A stretch of DNA of 64,000 bases from Butyrivibrio sp. (GCF_015056685.1 NZ_SVFW01000011.1:25560-89559); one strand, 5' to 3'. Numbered from the stretch's first letter, positions 1 to 8,955 are shown. Translations and numbers: made by a program. The notes: generated by a model not told the origin, from the letters alone.

Positions 1-55
1 GAGAATGCACGTTTGCGCAAGTTGCCTTAGATCTAACAAGGTTGAAAGAGCTTAA
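1..55 (+). CDS. rpmB: Ribosomal protein L28, C-terminal end (partial)
   Basis: Only the last 17 codons and the TAA stop are in the window. Reading from base 2 gives RMHVCASCLRSNKVERA. The tail CLRSxKVxRA is the usual end of bacterial L28, a protein of the large ribosomal subunit, in Firmicutes and Clostridia. The Cys pair in the tail resembles the zinc-binding form of L28. The gene begins outside the window. A strong terminator follows 12 bases after the stop. The identification rests on a short stretch but fits well. Confidence 0.8.
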   Translation, partial: RMHVCASCLRSNKVERA

Positions 56-66
56 TTAGTAATAAT

Positions 67-97
67 AAAAACTACCTGATGACAGGTAGTTTTTTTA
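67..97. terminator. Bidirectional rho-independent terminator
   Basis: An 8-bp core stem ACTACCTG/CAGGTAGT with an ATGA loop is flanked by an A-run on the left and a T-run on the right. It can therefore end both rpmB on the plus strand and the four-gene operon arriving on the minus strand. Confidence 0.85.
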
Positions 98-136
98 TTG
101 CATTTTTTACTCTTCTATTTTTATGAATTATATTTC

Positions 137-553
137 TTATACGGAAAATCCAAAGAGAGCAAGTTTCGATATGATAAGCTCTCTTATAATAATTCCCTTC
201 TCTTCTTTTTCATCCTTATTCATTTTTACAAGCTGTTCTATTGTATAGACTTTCTCTTTAAAACCCTTTTCATGATTTAAAGGATCTTTATATTGAGATG
301 TTCTGATCCTAAGTCTGAGCTGCCTATAGAGTTTATAATCAAAACTATCTTTTTCTATATAGTAGAGATGGCTCTCAAGACTTGTATCAAGATCAACTTC
401 ATCTTTAATATATTTTGATATTATGGTCTTGAACTTAAATGGGACCATCTCATTATTTAAGAGCTCATTATAGTTATAACGAGCTCCAAAATAATATCTT
501 TCTATATCCTGCATGTAATACTTGAAATCATCTTCATTTACAATATTCTGCAT
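137..553 (-). CDS. Uncharacterised 138-residue acidic protein
   Basis: I do not recognise this protein. It is soluble-looking and rich in Tyr, Asp, Glu and Lys, with no signal peptide, membrane segment or Cys cluster. It contains an N-terminal YYMQDIERYYFGARYNYNELL segment and a lysine/glutamate-rich C-terminal helix ending in a hydrophobic tail. It is the last gene of a four-gene minus-strand operon and starts 8 bases after the stop of the sigma-like gene, so translational coupling is likely. The bidirectional terminator at 67-97 lies just downstream. Its function can only be guessed from its neighbours, which look like a membrane-to-RNA-polymerase signalling set. Confidence 0.7.
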   Translation of the reverse strand: MQNIVNEDDFKYYMQDIERYYFGARYNYNELLNNEMVPFKFKTIISKYIKDEVDLDTSLESHLYYIEKDSFDYKLYRQLRLRIRTSQYKDPLNHEKGFKEKVYTIEQLVKMNKDEKEEKGIIIRELIISKLALFGFSV

Positions 554-561
554 ATGCTTAA

Positions 562-1320
562 TTACTTCTCTCCGCTGTCAAGATCTTCAATGTTGTCGCC
601 GCTGAACTTTATGGCACTCCTAATCTTATCTTCATCCCATCCTGTCTCATCCATAAGCTCTTTTACGGTGACTTTACGTCTAAGATCATCTGCAAGCTCT
701 TTTGCCTTGTCTGCAACTTCTTGAACAAGTTTAAGAACCTTCTGGCTTCCTGTATCTTCTGCAAGATTCTCCTGAATAATATTCTCCATGGCATCAAGCA
801 TAAGCTTATATAAAAAGCTCTCAACTTCTGATGGCTCCCCAACAGCATCAAGCATTGTAACGCCCTTGGTAAGAGCTACATTTCCTTCGCCTATAAGGTC
901 TTCCAAAAATACTCCCTGTTCGGAATACATTCTTGCAACATCTACTACAAGAGGAAGATACATGGAAATAAGCTTTTCCTGCGCATCCTTTTCCCCTGCC
1001 AAAGCTGAAATTGCTATAGCTTCTTTTTCGCCATCAGTATAACTTGGGAGTGCATTTAAGCTTTCAATGTAATCATCGAGATAATTCTTTTCCTCATCAG
1101 AAAGATCCTCATCAGTAAAAACAGCTTCTTCATCAACACCTATCTTATGACTTTTCAGGTATTCAAAGACCATTTCAAACTGCTTTTCATCAAGTTCAAG
1201 ATCAGAAAAAGCTTCTTTAACCTCCTCTGATGTGATTATGTTTTTATTTTCTCTGGCTGTTCTTGTAACATTCTTTAAAATAGCCGCAAATTCTTTTTCT
1301 TTGTTTTCTAAATTACCCAT
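562..1320 (-). CDS. Sigma-70-like protein lacking recognisable DNA-binding regions 2.4 and 4
   Basis: This 252-residue protein resembles a primary sigma factor in part. Residues about 14-65 resemble region 1.1 (NIITSEEVKEAFSDLELD). Residues 112-158 match regions 2.1-2.2, the RNA-polymerase clamp-binding helix (YLPLVVDVARMY and FLEDLIGEGNVALTKGV). Residues 216-240 resemble region 3 (VTVKELMDETGWDEDKIRSA). The aromatic-rich 2.3/2.4 stretch that melts and reads the -10 box is not recognisable at 159-190, and region 4 is absent. It starts from an ATG behind AGGAG. Inference: it may bind core polymerase without acting as a normal promoter-reading sigma, for example as a competitor or adaptor. It is third in the operon with the rhomboid-like and pseudo-sensor genes. 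Confidence 0.75.
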   Translation of the reverse strand: MGNLENKEKEFAAILKNVTRTARENKNIITSEEVKEAFSDLELDEKQFEMVFEYLKSHKIGVDEEAVFTDEDLSDEEKNYLDDYIESLNALPSYTDGEKEAIAISALAGEKDAQEKLISMYLPLVVDVARMYSEQGVFLEDLIGEGNVALTKGVTMLDAVGEPSEVESFLYKLMLDAMENIIQENLAEDTGSQKVLKLVQEVADKAKELADDLRRKVTVKELMDETGWDEDKIRSAIKFSGDNIEDLDSGEK

Positions 1321-1329
1321 GGTGCTCCT

Positions 1330-2208
1330 TTATTTTACGTGCTGATGTGTAAACAAATGATCCTGGCAATACTCATAATTGCCATTACACTTTGAACAGA
1401 ATCTGAATTCCAGGTCCGGATACTCAGCCTCTGTGCGTCCACATACTGCACATTTATGTCTTGTTATGCCTTTAGGCATCATCTTTGATGCATTGTGATA
1501 TTCTCGCCTTCTCTTTACCTCTTTTGGTCTCAAATGGCTGATCTTACCTGTCTGCAAGTAGAAAAGAAGTAAATTAATAAACTGAAATACAATTGCAAAA
1601 AATACAAAATAATTTTTGTTAGCAACGCCTGTAAATGCATTATATGCAAGCAGTGCTGCATAGAAATAGCCAAGATACTTAACCTTTATCGGAATGATAA
1701 ACATCAAAAGAACCTGAACATCAGGGAAGCACATTGCAAATGCTAAAAATACCATTTCCTGGATGTATGATGTGCTGAAATAAATTGAAAAAGCACTCAT
1801 GACTGCGCCAAGAGCATCACCATTAATTCCAAAAAAGAACTTGTACACAAGCATAGTTGCAAATGATGCAATGATCATAAGCACAACGCCGCCAAAAATA
1901 AAGACATTGTACCTGAAGGTTCCCATTGTTCTTTCCATGCTGGTACCAACGAAATAATAAAAGAACAAAGTAATGATAATAAGAATATTAAAAGAACTTG
2001 GTGGTATTAAAAGCCATGATACCAGTCTCCAGATCTGACCATGTAAGATTGCATAAGGATCAAGAGTTAAAAATCCAAGTATATTTACGCTTGGCGGAGC
2101 AAGCTGTAATACATATCCCAAAACATAAAGTCCAATGATATACAAAGTAAGATTTGGAATAGCATATTTCCCAAACTTTCTTTCCATATTGTTCAAAAAT
2201 TCATTCAT
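1330..2208 (-). CDS. Rhomboid-fold membrane protein, catalytically degenerate, with C-terminal zinc ribbon
   Basis: This 292-residue protein has about six hydrophobic segments between residues 17 and 222. The rhomboid/derlin-type WR motif (GQIWRLVSW, 58-66) precedes a long membrane segment and GTSMERTMGTFRYNVF. Active rhomboid proteases carry GxSG in the fourth helix and a His in the sixth. Here the corresponding stretch reads GINGDALGAVMSA and no partner His is visible, so proteolysis is unlikely. A cytoplasmic tail (about 225-292) carries C253-x2-C256 and C271-x2-C274, followed by C281 and several His, a zinc-ribbon-like module. It lies 17 bases after the sensor gene and 9 bases before the sigma-like gene. 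Database pipelines would probably call it a rhomboid protease; I infer a pseudoprotease. Confidence 0.7.
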   Translation of the reverse strand: MNEFLNNMERKFGKYAIPNLTLYIIGLYVLGYVLQLAPPSVNILGFLTLDPYAILHGQIWRLVSWLLIPPSSFNILIIITLFFYYFVGTSMERTMGTFRYNVFIFGGVVLMIIASFATMLVYKFFFGINGDALGAVMSAFSIYFSTSYIQEMVFLAFAMCFPDVQVLLMFIIPIKVKYLGYFYAALLAYNAFTGVANKNYFVFFAIVFQFINLLLFYLQTGKISHLRPKEVKRRREYHNASKMMPKGITRHKCAVCGRTEAEYPDLEFRFCSKCNGNYEYCQDHLFTHQHVK

Positions 2209-2225
2209 AGAAAATCCTCATTCTG

Positions 2226-4493
2226 TTATAGTATTATGCCTGATAATTTATCAAGAATAGCCTTTATATCGTAAGGCTTAGTAATATATCCATTCATACC
2301 GGACTTGATTATTTTTTCTTTTCCGCTCTCAGATTCATCGGCGGTGATCGCGATAACAGGAACTTCTGACCTTATATCGTTTTCCATATCTCTGATTTTC
2401 TTAATAAACAAGTACCCTTGAATATTTCTGTCATCTACATTGATCAAAACAGCATCAAAATATCCTGAAGGTGCTGCCTTGACTTTCTCATAGGCATCAA
2501 GTCCATCGTTGGCAATCTGAACTTCCATTCCGGCTTTTTTCATAATATCGCTTGTAATTGTCTGATTCGGAAGTGTATCCTCAACAATAAGAACTCTTTT
2601 TCCAAAGAAATTGTAAAGGCTTAAGCTATCGTCTATTTTTACCTGACCACTCTCAAAGCTGCTTATATTAAGAATATTATTAAGAATTGTTGTCAGCTCT
2701 TTACTGAATGAGCCCATCTTAGCAAGGTTATTCTTAATATTTGTAAGATCATTCATATTCTCTGAAATCCTAATAAGAGAAACAATATTGTTGATTGGCT
2801 CTCTCATATAGTTATTCATCTTATTAAGGAAAACAAACTTCTCCTGGTTTACAGTTTCAATCTCACGCTTTGCATCTTCTTTTTCACGAATACGCTTCCT
2901 GTTTATACGCACTGAATAAAGCAAAAGTAAGATCAAAATGGCAAGAATAATTAAAAATACAATAAATGCACCAATAAAATTCTCTCTCAAAACATCTTTG
3001 AAGGTGTATTTATACATGTTATCGGAATAAACTAAACCAAGATTATTGACATACTCTGTTCCTGCTCTGCTCAGTCCTCTGTCAATAAGTTTCAAAAGTC
3101 CTTCATTACCAATCTTTACACCAAAGCACATGTCGTCTGCGTATCCAAGCTGCCTGAACGAAAGTTTTTCGTAATCAGGATTTTTGAGCATTGATGCAGT
3201 TCTAAGGCCATTTAATGTCGTATATGTAGCTTCACCCTTTAATACAGCCTTAAGGCACGCATCAATGGATGGATAATACTCTATTGTAGCATCTGGATAA
3301 TGATTGGCAATGTAATAATATTGAAGCTTGTTGCTTTCATTAACTGCAAATATCTGCTTTGAATTATCATAGTAATTCGTAGAATATATCAGATCTGTAA
3401 GCGAGGATATAACAGGCTTTGATATGAACATGCCATCTTCCTCAGAGAAGAAAAGGCCTCCGCCAACAGGAAATGCAAGTTCAATTTCTTCATCATCCAT
3501 AGCTTTAACAAGTTCATCGTATGTATCAAATCCAACATACTCAATAGCAACTGTTTCATATCCAAGCTGCTTAAACAAATATGGAACAAGCTCTTTAATT
3601 AGCCCTGTTACTTTGCCATCTTTTGCAGTATCACTGTATGGAAGAAAATTATTAAGATATCCGACTACTACACTTTCATGTGAAGTAAGCCATTCTTTTT
3701 CAGAGCTTGTAAAGGCTCTGCTGGCCAAGGTCTCAGGATAATACTTATTTCTTAATACACTTATATAATCAGGATACTCTAAAAAGAGCTGACTCTGAGC
3801 TTCATTGAGTTCTTTTAAAAGATCCGGTCTGTCTTTACTTGTGCAGATAAAATAGTCTGTTTCGCCAAATGGATAAAGTGTTTCAGCGTGGCTTCTGTCG
3901 TATATACCATCGCTTTCACCTGCAAGTGTATCAACTTCCCTCTTGTCAAAGGCCTCAAGAAGCGCATCATAGTCTGAAAATGTAACAACATTAGCAGCTA
4001 TATTCTTTTTTTCCAGGAAGTTTTCCAAAGCAACTTTGATAGCACTATCAAGTACTCCTACACTCTTACCATTGAGAGTAGTCGGGTTTGTGGTAATAGT
4101 ATCATCGCCCTGGTGCTTGACAATACTATACTGCTCTGTGCCCTGTGGCTTATCAGGATATGAAATAAGATGACTGCGGCTTTCTGTATAAGCAAGACCT
4201 GCAACAAGATCAACATCACCATTTAAGAGCATGTTGTATATTGTTACAAAATCGCCATAGACATATTCATAGTTCCATCCGGTATATTCAGATAGTTTTC
4301 GATAGTATTCATAAGCGTAGCCGCTTTTGACTGCCTTATCTGAAGCACCTTCCTGGAATACTTCATTCTGATAATAACCAACCCTTACAGTCTTTGTTAC
4401 ACTTTTCCCCGCTGTTCCCTTAATGCTATTAAAATTAAAAATCAAAATAACTGACAATAATAACAGAAAAAGTCGTTTTGTTTTTGATTTCAT
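2226..4493 (-). CDS. Degenerate BvgS/EvgS-like hybrid sensor without kinase domain
   Basis: This 755-residue protein has an N-terminal signal/anchor (4-22), two tandem periplasmic solute-binding (SBP_bac_3-like) domains at about 34-255 and 270-485, a membrane helix at about 506-527, a short coiled coil, a relic dimerisation helix (about 550-612) and a receiver domain (633-755). The helix reads FLNKMNNYMREPINNI where active kinases have FLxxMSHExRTPLNxI, so the phospho-His position is N561. No ATP-binding HATPase domain lies between the helix and the receiver. In the receiver, the phospho-Asp position is N685 (DAVLINVDD). The acidic pair E638/D639, T717 and K739 are kept. It is the first gene of the operon. 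It probably senses an extracellular amino-acid-like ligand and signals without phosphotransfer. Confidence 0.85.
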   Translation of the reverse strand: MKSKTKRLFLLLLSVILIFNFNSIKGTAGKSVTKTVRVGYYQNEVFQEGASDKAVKSGYAYEYYRKLSEYTGWNYEYVYGDFVTIYNMLLNGDVDLVAGLAYTESRSHLISYPDKPQGTEQYSIVKHQGDDTITTNPTTLNGKSVGVLDSAIKVALENFLEKKNIAANVVTFSDYDALLEAFDKREVDTLAGESDGIYDRSHAETLYPFGETDYFICTSKDRPDLLKELNEAQSQLFLEYPDYISVLRNKYYPETLASRAFTSSEKEWLTSHESVVVGYLNNFLPYSDTAKDGKVTGLIKELVPYLFKQLGYETVAIEYVGFDTYDELVKAMDDEEIELAFPVGGGLFFSEEDGMFISKPVISSLTDLIYSTNYYDNSKQIFAVNESNKLQYYYIANHYPDATIEYYPSIDACLKAVLKGEATYTTLNGLRTASMLKNPDYEKLSFRQLGYADDMCFGVKIGNEGLLKLIDRGLSRAGTEYVNNLGLVYSDNMYKYTFKDVLRENFIGAFIVFLIILAILILLLLYSVRINRKRIREKEDAKREIETVNQEKFVFLNKMNNYMREPINNIVSLIRISENMNDLTNIKNNLAKMGSFSKELTTILNNILNISSFESGQVKIDDSLSLYNFFGKRVLIVEDTLPNQTITSDIMKKAGMEVQIANDGLDAYEKVKAAPSGYFDAVLINVDDRNIQGYLFIKKIRDMENDIRSEVPVIAITADESESGKEKIIKSGMNGYITKPYDIKAILDKLSGIIL

Positions 4494-4528
4494 AAATAAT
4501 AATCCCCTTCATATGCTCATACAGGGTA

Positions 4529-4537
4529 ATCATAACA
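4529..4537 (-). promoter_or_regulatory. Possible extended -10 promoter for the pseudo-sensor operon
   Basis: Read on the minus strand this is TGTTATGAT, a TGn-TATGAT extended -10 element about 35 bases upstream of the sensor start. No good -35 box is visible, so the call is tentative. Confidence 0.35.
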
Positions 4538-4591
4538 CAAAAACTCCCATAAGCGAATGCAGTTTTTTAAATTTTATACAATTTATCATAA

Positions 4592-4620
4592 TTGATTTTT
4601 AGATGGCACTGCATTATAAT
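4592..4620 (+). promoter_or_regulatory. SigA-type promoter for the activase-like gene
   Basis: TTGATT, a 17-base spacer and a perfect TATAAT lie 75 bases upstream of the start codon. It is the only strong plus-strand promoter in the divergent 200-base intergenic region. Confidence 0.75.
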
Positions 4621-4694
4621 CATATAGATTGTCTTTAGCTACATTTAATTAGAAGATATAGCTTAGCAATAGATTTAGAAGTTGAGGTTAAAAT

Positions 4695-7600
4695 ATGATT
4701 TCAAAGGACTACACATTAGGTATTGATATTGGTTCCACCACTGTTAAGGTGGCTCTTTTGGATAACAATCACAAGATTATTTTTTCTGATTACAAAAGAC
4801 ATTTTGCTAATATTCAAGAGACATTATCAGATCTTTTGCAGGAAGCTTATAAAATAAGCGGCGATATAACTATCCACCCTGTCATAACAGGATCTGGCGG
4901 ACTTACACTTGCCAAGCACCTGGAAGTTCCTTTTGTCCAGGAAGTTATAGCTGTTTCTACTTCACTTAAAGAGCTTGCTCCTAAAACTGATGTTGCAATT
5001 GAGCTCGGTGGTGAGGATGCCAAAATTATCTATTTTGAGGATGGAAATGTTGAACAGCGTATGAATGGTATCTGTGCCGGTGGTACAGGTTCATTTATAG
5101 ACCAGATGGCTTCTCTTTTACAGACAGATGCTACAGGTCTTAATGAGTATGCTAAAAATTACCACTCTCTTTATACAATAGCTGCAAGATGTGGTGTTTT
5201 TGCAAAATCAGATATTCAGCCACTTATCAATGAGGGGGCAACAAAAGAAGATCTTTCAGCTTCTATTTTCCAGGCTGTTGTCAACCAGACTATTTCAGGA
5301 CTTGCCTGTGGAAAGCCAATCAGAGGCCATGTGGCATTTTTAGGTGGTCCTCTTCACTTCCTTGATCAGCTTAAAGCTGCCTTCGTTCGCACGCTTAAGC
5401 TTGATGAGGAACATACGATTGAAACTGATAATTCCCATCTCTTTGCTGCTATAGGTTCTGCCTTAAATGCCAAAGAAGATGTTTCATATTCTATGAATGA
5501 AATGACTGATAAGCTCTCCCATAAAATAGTTATGGAAGCTGAAGTTTCACGTCTTGATCCTCTTTTCAAAAATGAAAATGAATATTCTGAATTCAGAAAC
5601 CGACAGGACAAATATAAAGTTAAAACAAGAAAGCTTGATGATTATAAAGGAAAGGCTTTCCTTGGAATCGATGCCGGTTCTACTACTACAAAATGTGCAC
5701 TTATCAGTGAAGACGGAGATCTTCTTTATTCATTCTATTCAAGTAACAACGGAAGCCCATTAAAGACAGCCATCTCCTCTATTCAGGAAATATATAAGCT
5801 CATGCCGGAGGGTGTTTCAATCGCCAGATCATGTTCAACAGGTTACGGTGAGGCACTTCTTAAGTCTGCACTTTTACTTGATGATGGAGAAGTTGAGACA
5901 ATTGCTCACTACAATGCCGCTGCGTTCTTTGATCCTAAGGTTGACTGTATCCTGGATATTGGTGGACAGGATATGAAATGTATTCATATAAAGAATAATT
6001 CAGTTGATTCTGTTCAGCTTAATGAGGCATGTTCATCAGGTTGCGGTTCTTTCATTGAAACCTTTGCCAAATCTTTAGGATATAGCGTTCAGGACTTTGC
6101 TAAAGTAGCTCTTTATGCAAAATCTCCTGTTGATCTTGGAACAAGATGTACTGTATTCATGAATTCTCGAGTTAAGCAGGCACAGAAGGAAGGCGCTGAT
6201 GTGGCAGATATTTCATCAGGTCTTGCTTATTCAGTAATCAAGAATGCGCTCTTTAAAGTTATTAAAGTTTCAGATGCCAAGGACCTTGGCGAACACATAG
6301 TTGTTCAGGGCGGAACTTTCTATAACGATGCTGTACTTAGAGCATTTGAGATCATTTCAGGTGCAGAAGCAATTCGTCCTGATATTGCAGGAATTATGGG
6401 TGCTTTTGGTGCTGCACTCATCGCCAGAGACAGATATTTTGAGACAAGCGACTATAAAACAACAATGCTTGGTATTGAGCAGATCAATAAACTTGAATAC
6501 TCAACAAGCATGACTACCTGTCAGGGATGCACAAACCACTGTCGTCTTACTGTAAATAAATTTACAGGCGGAAGAACTCATATTTCCGGAAACAGATGTG
6601 AAAGAGGTATCGGTAAGGTAAAGAACGCCGATAATATCCCTAACCTTTTTGATTATAAATATAAGAGAATATTTGGATATGAGCCACTTGAAGCTGATAA
6701 GGCAAAAAGAGGCACGGTTGGTATACCAAGAGTTCTTAACTTTTATGAGAACTATCCATTCTGGTTTACTTTCTTTACAAAGCTCCAATATAAAGTTGTT
6801 CTTTCACCAAGATCAACACACCAGATCTATGAGCTTGGTATTGAATCAATTCCAAGTGAATCAGAGTGCTATCCTGCTAAATTGTCCCATGGACATATTG
6901 AGTGGCTTATAAAACAAAAGGTTGATTTTATCTTCTATCCCGGACTTTTCTATGAAAGGGAGGAAGTTGAAGGCGCAACCAACCATTACAACTGCCCTAT
7001 TGTTACTTCATATTCAGAAAACATCAAAAACAATGTTGAAGCTATTACAAATGGCGAAGTAAAATTCAGAAATCCATTTATGGCTTTCACAAGCCTTGAT
7101 ACTGCTACAGCATCTCTTGTAAAAGAATTTTCTGAAATTCCGGCTGAAGAAGTCATTGCTGCTGCAAAGGCTGGCTGGGATGAAATGCAAAACGCAAGAA
7201 AAGACATTCAGAAAAAAGGTGAAGAAACCCTTAAATGGATGGAAGAAAACAATAAACACGGTATTGTTCTTGCAGGAAGACCTTATCATGTAGACCCTGA
7301 GATCAATCATGGTATTCCTGATATGATCTGTTCTTATGGAGTTGCTGTTCTTACAGAAGACAGCGTTTCACACCTTGGCAAGCCTGAAAGACCTCTTATT
7401 GTTTCTGATCAGTGGATGTATCATTCAAGATTATATGCTGCAGCAAGCTACGTAAGAACAAGGGATGACCTGGATCTTATCCAGCTTAACTCCTTTGGTT
7501 GTGGTCTTGATGCCGTTACTACAGACCAGGTAAATGATATTCTTTCCGGTTCAGATAAGATTTATACATGCCTTAAGATTGATGAAGTAAACAGCCTTGG

Positions 7601-8948
7601 AAGCGCAAGGATCAGAGTACGTTCTCTTTTAGCTGCAATTCGCGTAAGAAAGCAGAAAAATACTAAGAGAACAATTCGTTCAACTGCTAATAACAGAGTT
7701 CTTTTCACAGAAGAAATGAGAAAGAACTATACAATACTCTGCCCTCAAATGTCTCCTATTCATTTTGATATCTTAGAGCCCGCTTTCAGAGCTTGCGGAT
7801 ATAACTTTGTAGTAATGCAAAATGATAACAGACATGCGATTGATATGGGTCTTAAGTATGTTAATAACGATGCTTGCTACCCTTCACTTTGGGTTGTTGG
7901 CCAGATTATGGATGAGCTCCATTCCGGTAAATACGACCTCAATAAAACTGCTGTTATCATGTCACAGACAGGTGGCGGTTGCAGAGCAACAAACTATGTA
8001 GGATTTATAAGACGTGCTCTTAAGAAAGCAGGTATGGAACAGATTCCTGTTGTTTCACTTAACCTTTCAAAGCTTGAAGCAAATCCTGGCTTCCACATTA
8101 ACTTTGAAATGCTTAAAAGAGCTGCTTATGGCGCTGTTTTCGGAGATATCTTCATGCGCTGCGTATACAGAATGAGACCATACGAAAAGGTCAAGGGTTC
8201 TACAGAAGCCGTTCATGAGAAATGGAAAAAGGAATGTATCGACTTCGTATCATCCAAGCATATGAGCTTTGCAAAGTTCCAGAAAATGTGCCGAGAGATT
8301 ATTGAAGACTTCGATAAAATAGAGATAACAGATGAAGTAAAGCCAAGAGTTGGCATTGTTGGTGAGATTCTTGTTAAGTTTGCACCAGCAGCCAATAACC
8401 ACCTTGTTGATCTTCTTGAAGCAGAAGGTGCTGAAGCTGTTGTTCCTGATCTTATTGATTTCATGCTCTACTGCTTCTACAATCAGATCTACAAGGCAAA
8501 AGAGCTTGGAACTTCCAAGAAGACTGCTGCTCTCATGCGTGTAGCAATCTGGGCTATTGAAAAGCTTAGAGGCGGAGCAACAAAAGCCTTTGAAAAGAGT
8601 GTACATTTCGAGCCACCAACAAGTATCTATAAGCTTGTTGAATATGCAAAACCTATCGTAAATATCGGCAATCAGACAGGTGAGGGATGGTTCTTAACAG
8701 GAGAAATGGTTGAACTTATTAAAGGCGGTGCTTCTAATATCGTTTGCACACAGCCATTTGGATGTCTTCCTAACCACGTTGTAGGTAAAGGTGTTATCAA
8801 ACAGATGCGACACATGTATCCTGGCTGCAATATAGTTGCTATCGACTATGATCCAGGTGCTTCTGAAGTAAACCAGCTTAACAGGATCAAGCTTATGCTC
8901 TCAACTGCTCAAAAGAAAGTTGACGAAAAAATGAAGAAGGCTATGTAA
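4695..8948 (+). CDS. Giant fused 2-hydroxyacyl-CoA dehydratase activase/reductase-like iron-sulfur protein
   Basis: This 1,417-residue protein joins two ASKHA-fold activase domains (BadF/BadG/HgdC family) and a large C-terminal DUF2229/HgdB-like part. Activase 1 begins GIDIGSTTVK (9-18) with the cluster Cys C127 (CAGGTG) and C166 (CGVFAKSD). Activase 2 begins GIDAGSTTTK near residue 324 with CSSGCG near 446 and a CTVFMNS motif. The rest carries a CQGCTNHC motif near 608 and conserved Cys-Gly segments near 934 (FGCGLD), 1092 (TGGGCR) and 1353 (QPFGCLPNH). Known activases bind one [4Fe-4S] cluster per dimer and drive ATP-dependent low-potential electron transfer to dehydratases. Fused forms are widespread in clostridia, but I know of no assigned substrate. 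It is a single-gene unit with GAGG seven bases before ATG. Confidence 0.85.
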   Translation: MISKDYTLGIDIGSTTVKVALLDNNHKIIFSDYKRHFANIQETLSDLLQEAYKISGDITIHPVITGSGGLTLAKHLEVPFVQEVIAVSTSLKELAPKTDVAIELGGEDAKIIYFEDGNVEQRMNGICAGGTGSFIDQMASLLQTDATGLNEYAKNYHSLYTIAARCGVFAKSDIQPLINEGATKEDLSASIFQAVVNQTISGLACGKPIRGHVAFLGGPLHFLDQLKAAFVRTLKLDEEHTIETDNSHLFAAIGSALNAKEDVSYSMNEMTDKLSHKIVMEAEVSRLDPLFKNENEYSEFRNRQDKYKVKTRKLDDYKGKAFLGIDAGSTTTKCALISEDGDLLYSFYSSNNGSPLKTAISSIQEIYKLMPEGVSIARSCSTGYGEALLKSALLLDDGEVETIAHYNAAAFFDPKVDCILDIGGQDMKCIHIKNNSVDSVQLNEACSSGCGSFIETFAKSLGYSVQDFAKVALYAKSPVDLGTRCTVFMNSRVKQAQKEGADVADISSGLAYSVIKNALFKVIKVSDAKDLGEHIVVQGGTFYNDAVLRAFEIISGAEAIRPDIAGIMGAFGAALIARDRYFETSDYKTTMLGIEQINKLEYSTSMTTCQGCTNHCRLTVNKFTGGRTHISGNRCERGIGKVKNADNIPNLFDYKYKRIFGYEPLEADKAKRGTVGIPRVLNFYENYPFWFTFFTKLQYKVVLSPRSTHQIYELGIESIPSESECYPAKLSHGHIEWLIKQKVDFIFYPGLFYEREEVEGATNHYNCPIVTSYSENIKNNVEAITNGEVKFRNPFMAFTSLDTATASLVKEFSEIPAEEVIAAAKAGWDEMQNARKDIQKKGEETLKWMEENNKHGIVLAGRPYHVDPEINHGIPDMICSYGVAVLTEDSVSHLGKPERPLIVSDQWMYHSRLYAAASYVRTRDDLDLIQLNSFGCGLDAVTTDQVNDILSGSDKIYTCLKIDEVNSLGSARIRVRSLLAAIRVRKQKNTKRTIRSTANNRVLFTEEMRKNYTILCPQMSPIHFDILEPAFRACGYNFVVMQNDNRHAIDMGLKYVNNDACYPSLWVVGQIMDELHSGKYDLNKTAVIMSQTGGGCRATNYVGFIRRALKKAGMEQIPVVSLNLSKLEANPGFHINFEMLKRAAYGAVFGDIFMRCVYRMRPYEKVKGSTEAVHEKWKKECIDFVSSKHMSFAKFQKMCREIIEDFDKIEITDEVKPRVGIVGEILVKFAPAANNHLVDLLEAEGAEAVVPDLIDFMLYCFYNQIYKAKELGTSKKTAALMRVAIWAIEKLRGGATKAFEKSVHFEPPTSIYKLVEYAKPIVNIGNQTGEGWFLTGEMVELIKGGASNIVCTQPFGCLPNHVVGKGVIKQMRHMYPGCNIVAIDYDPGASEVNQLNRIKLMLSTAQKKVDEKMKKAM

Positions 8949-8955
8949 AATAGTT

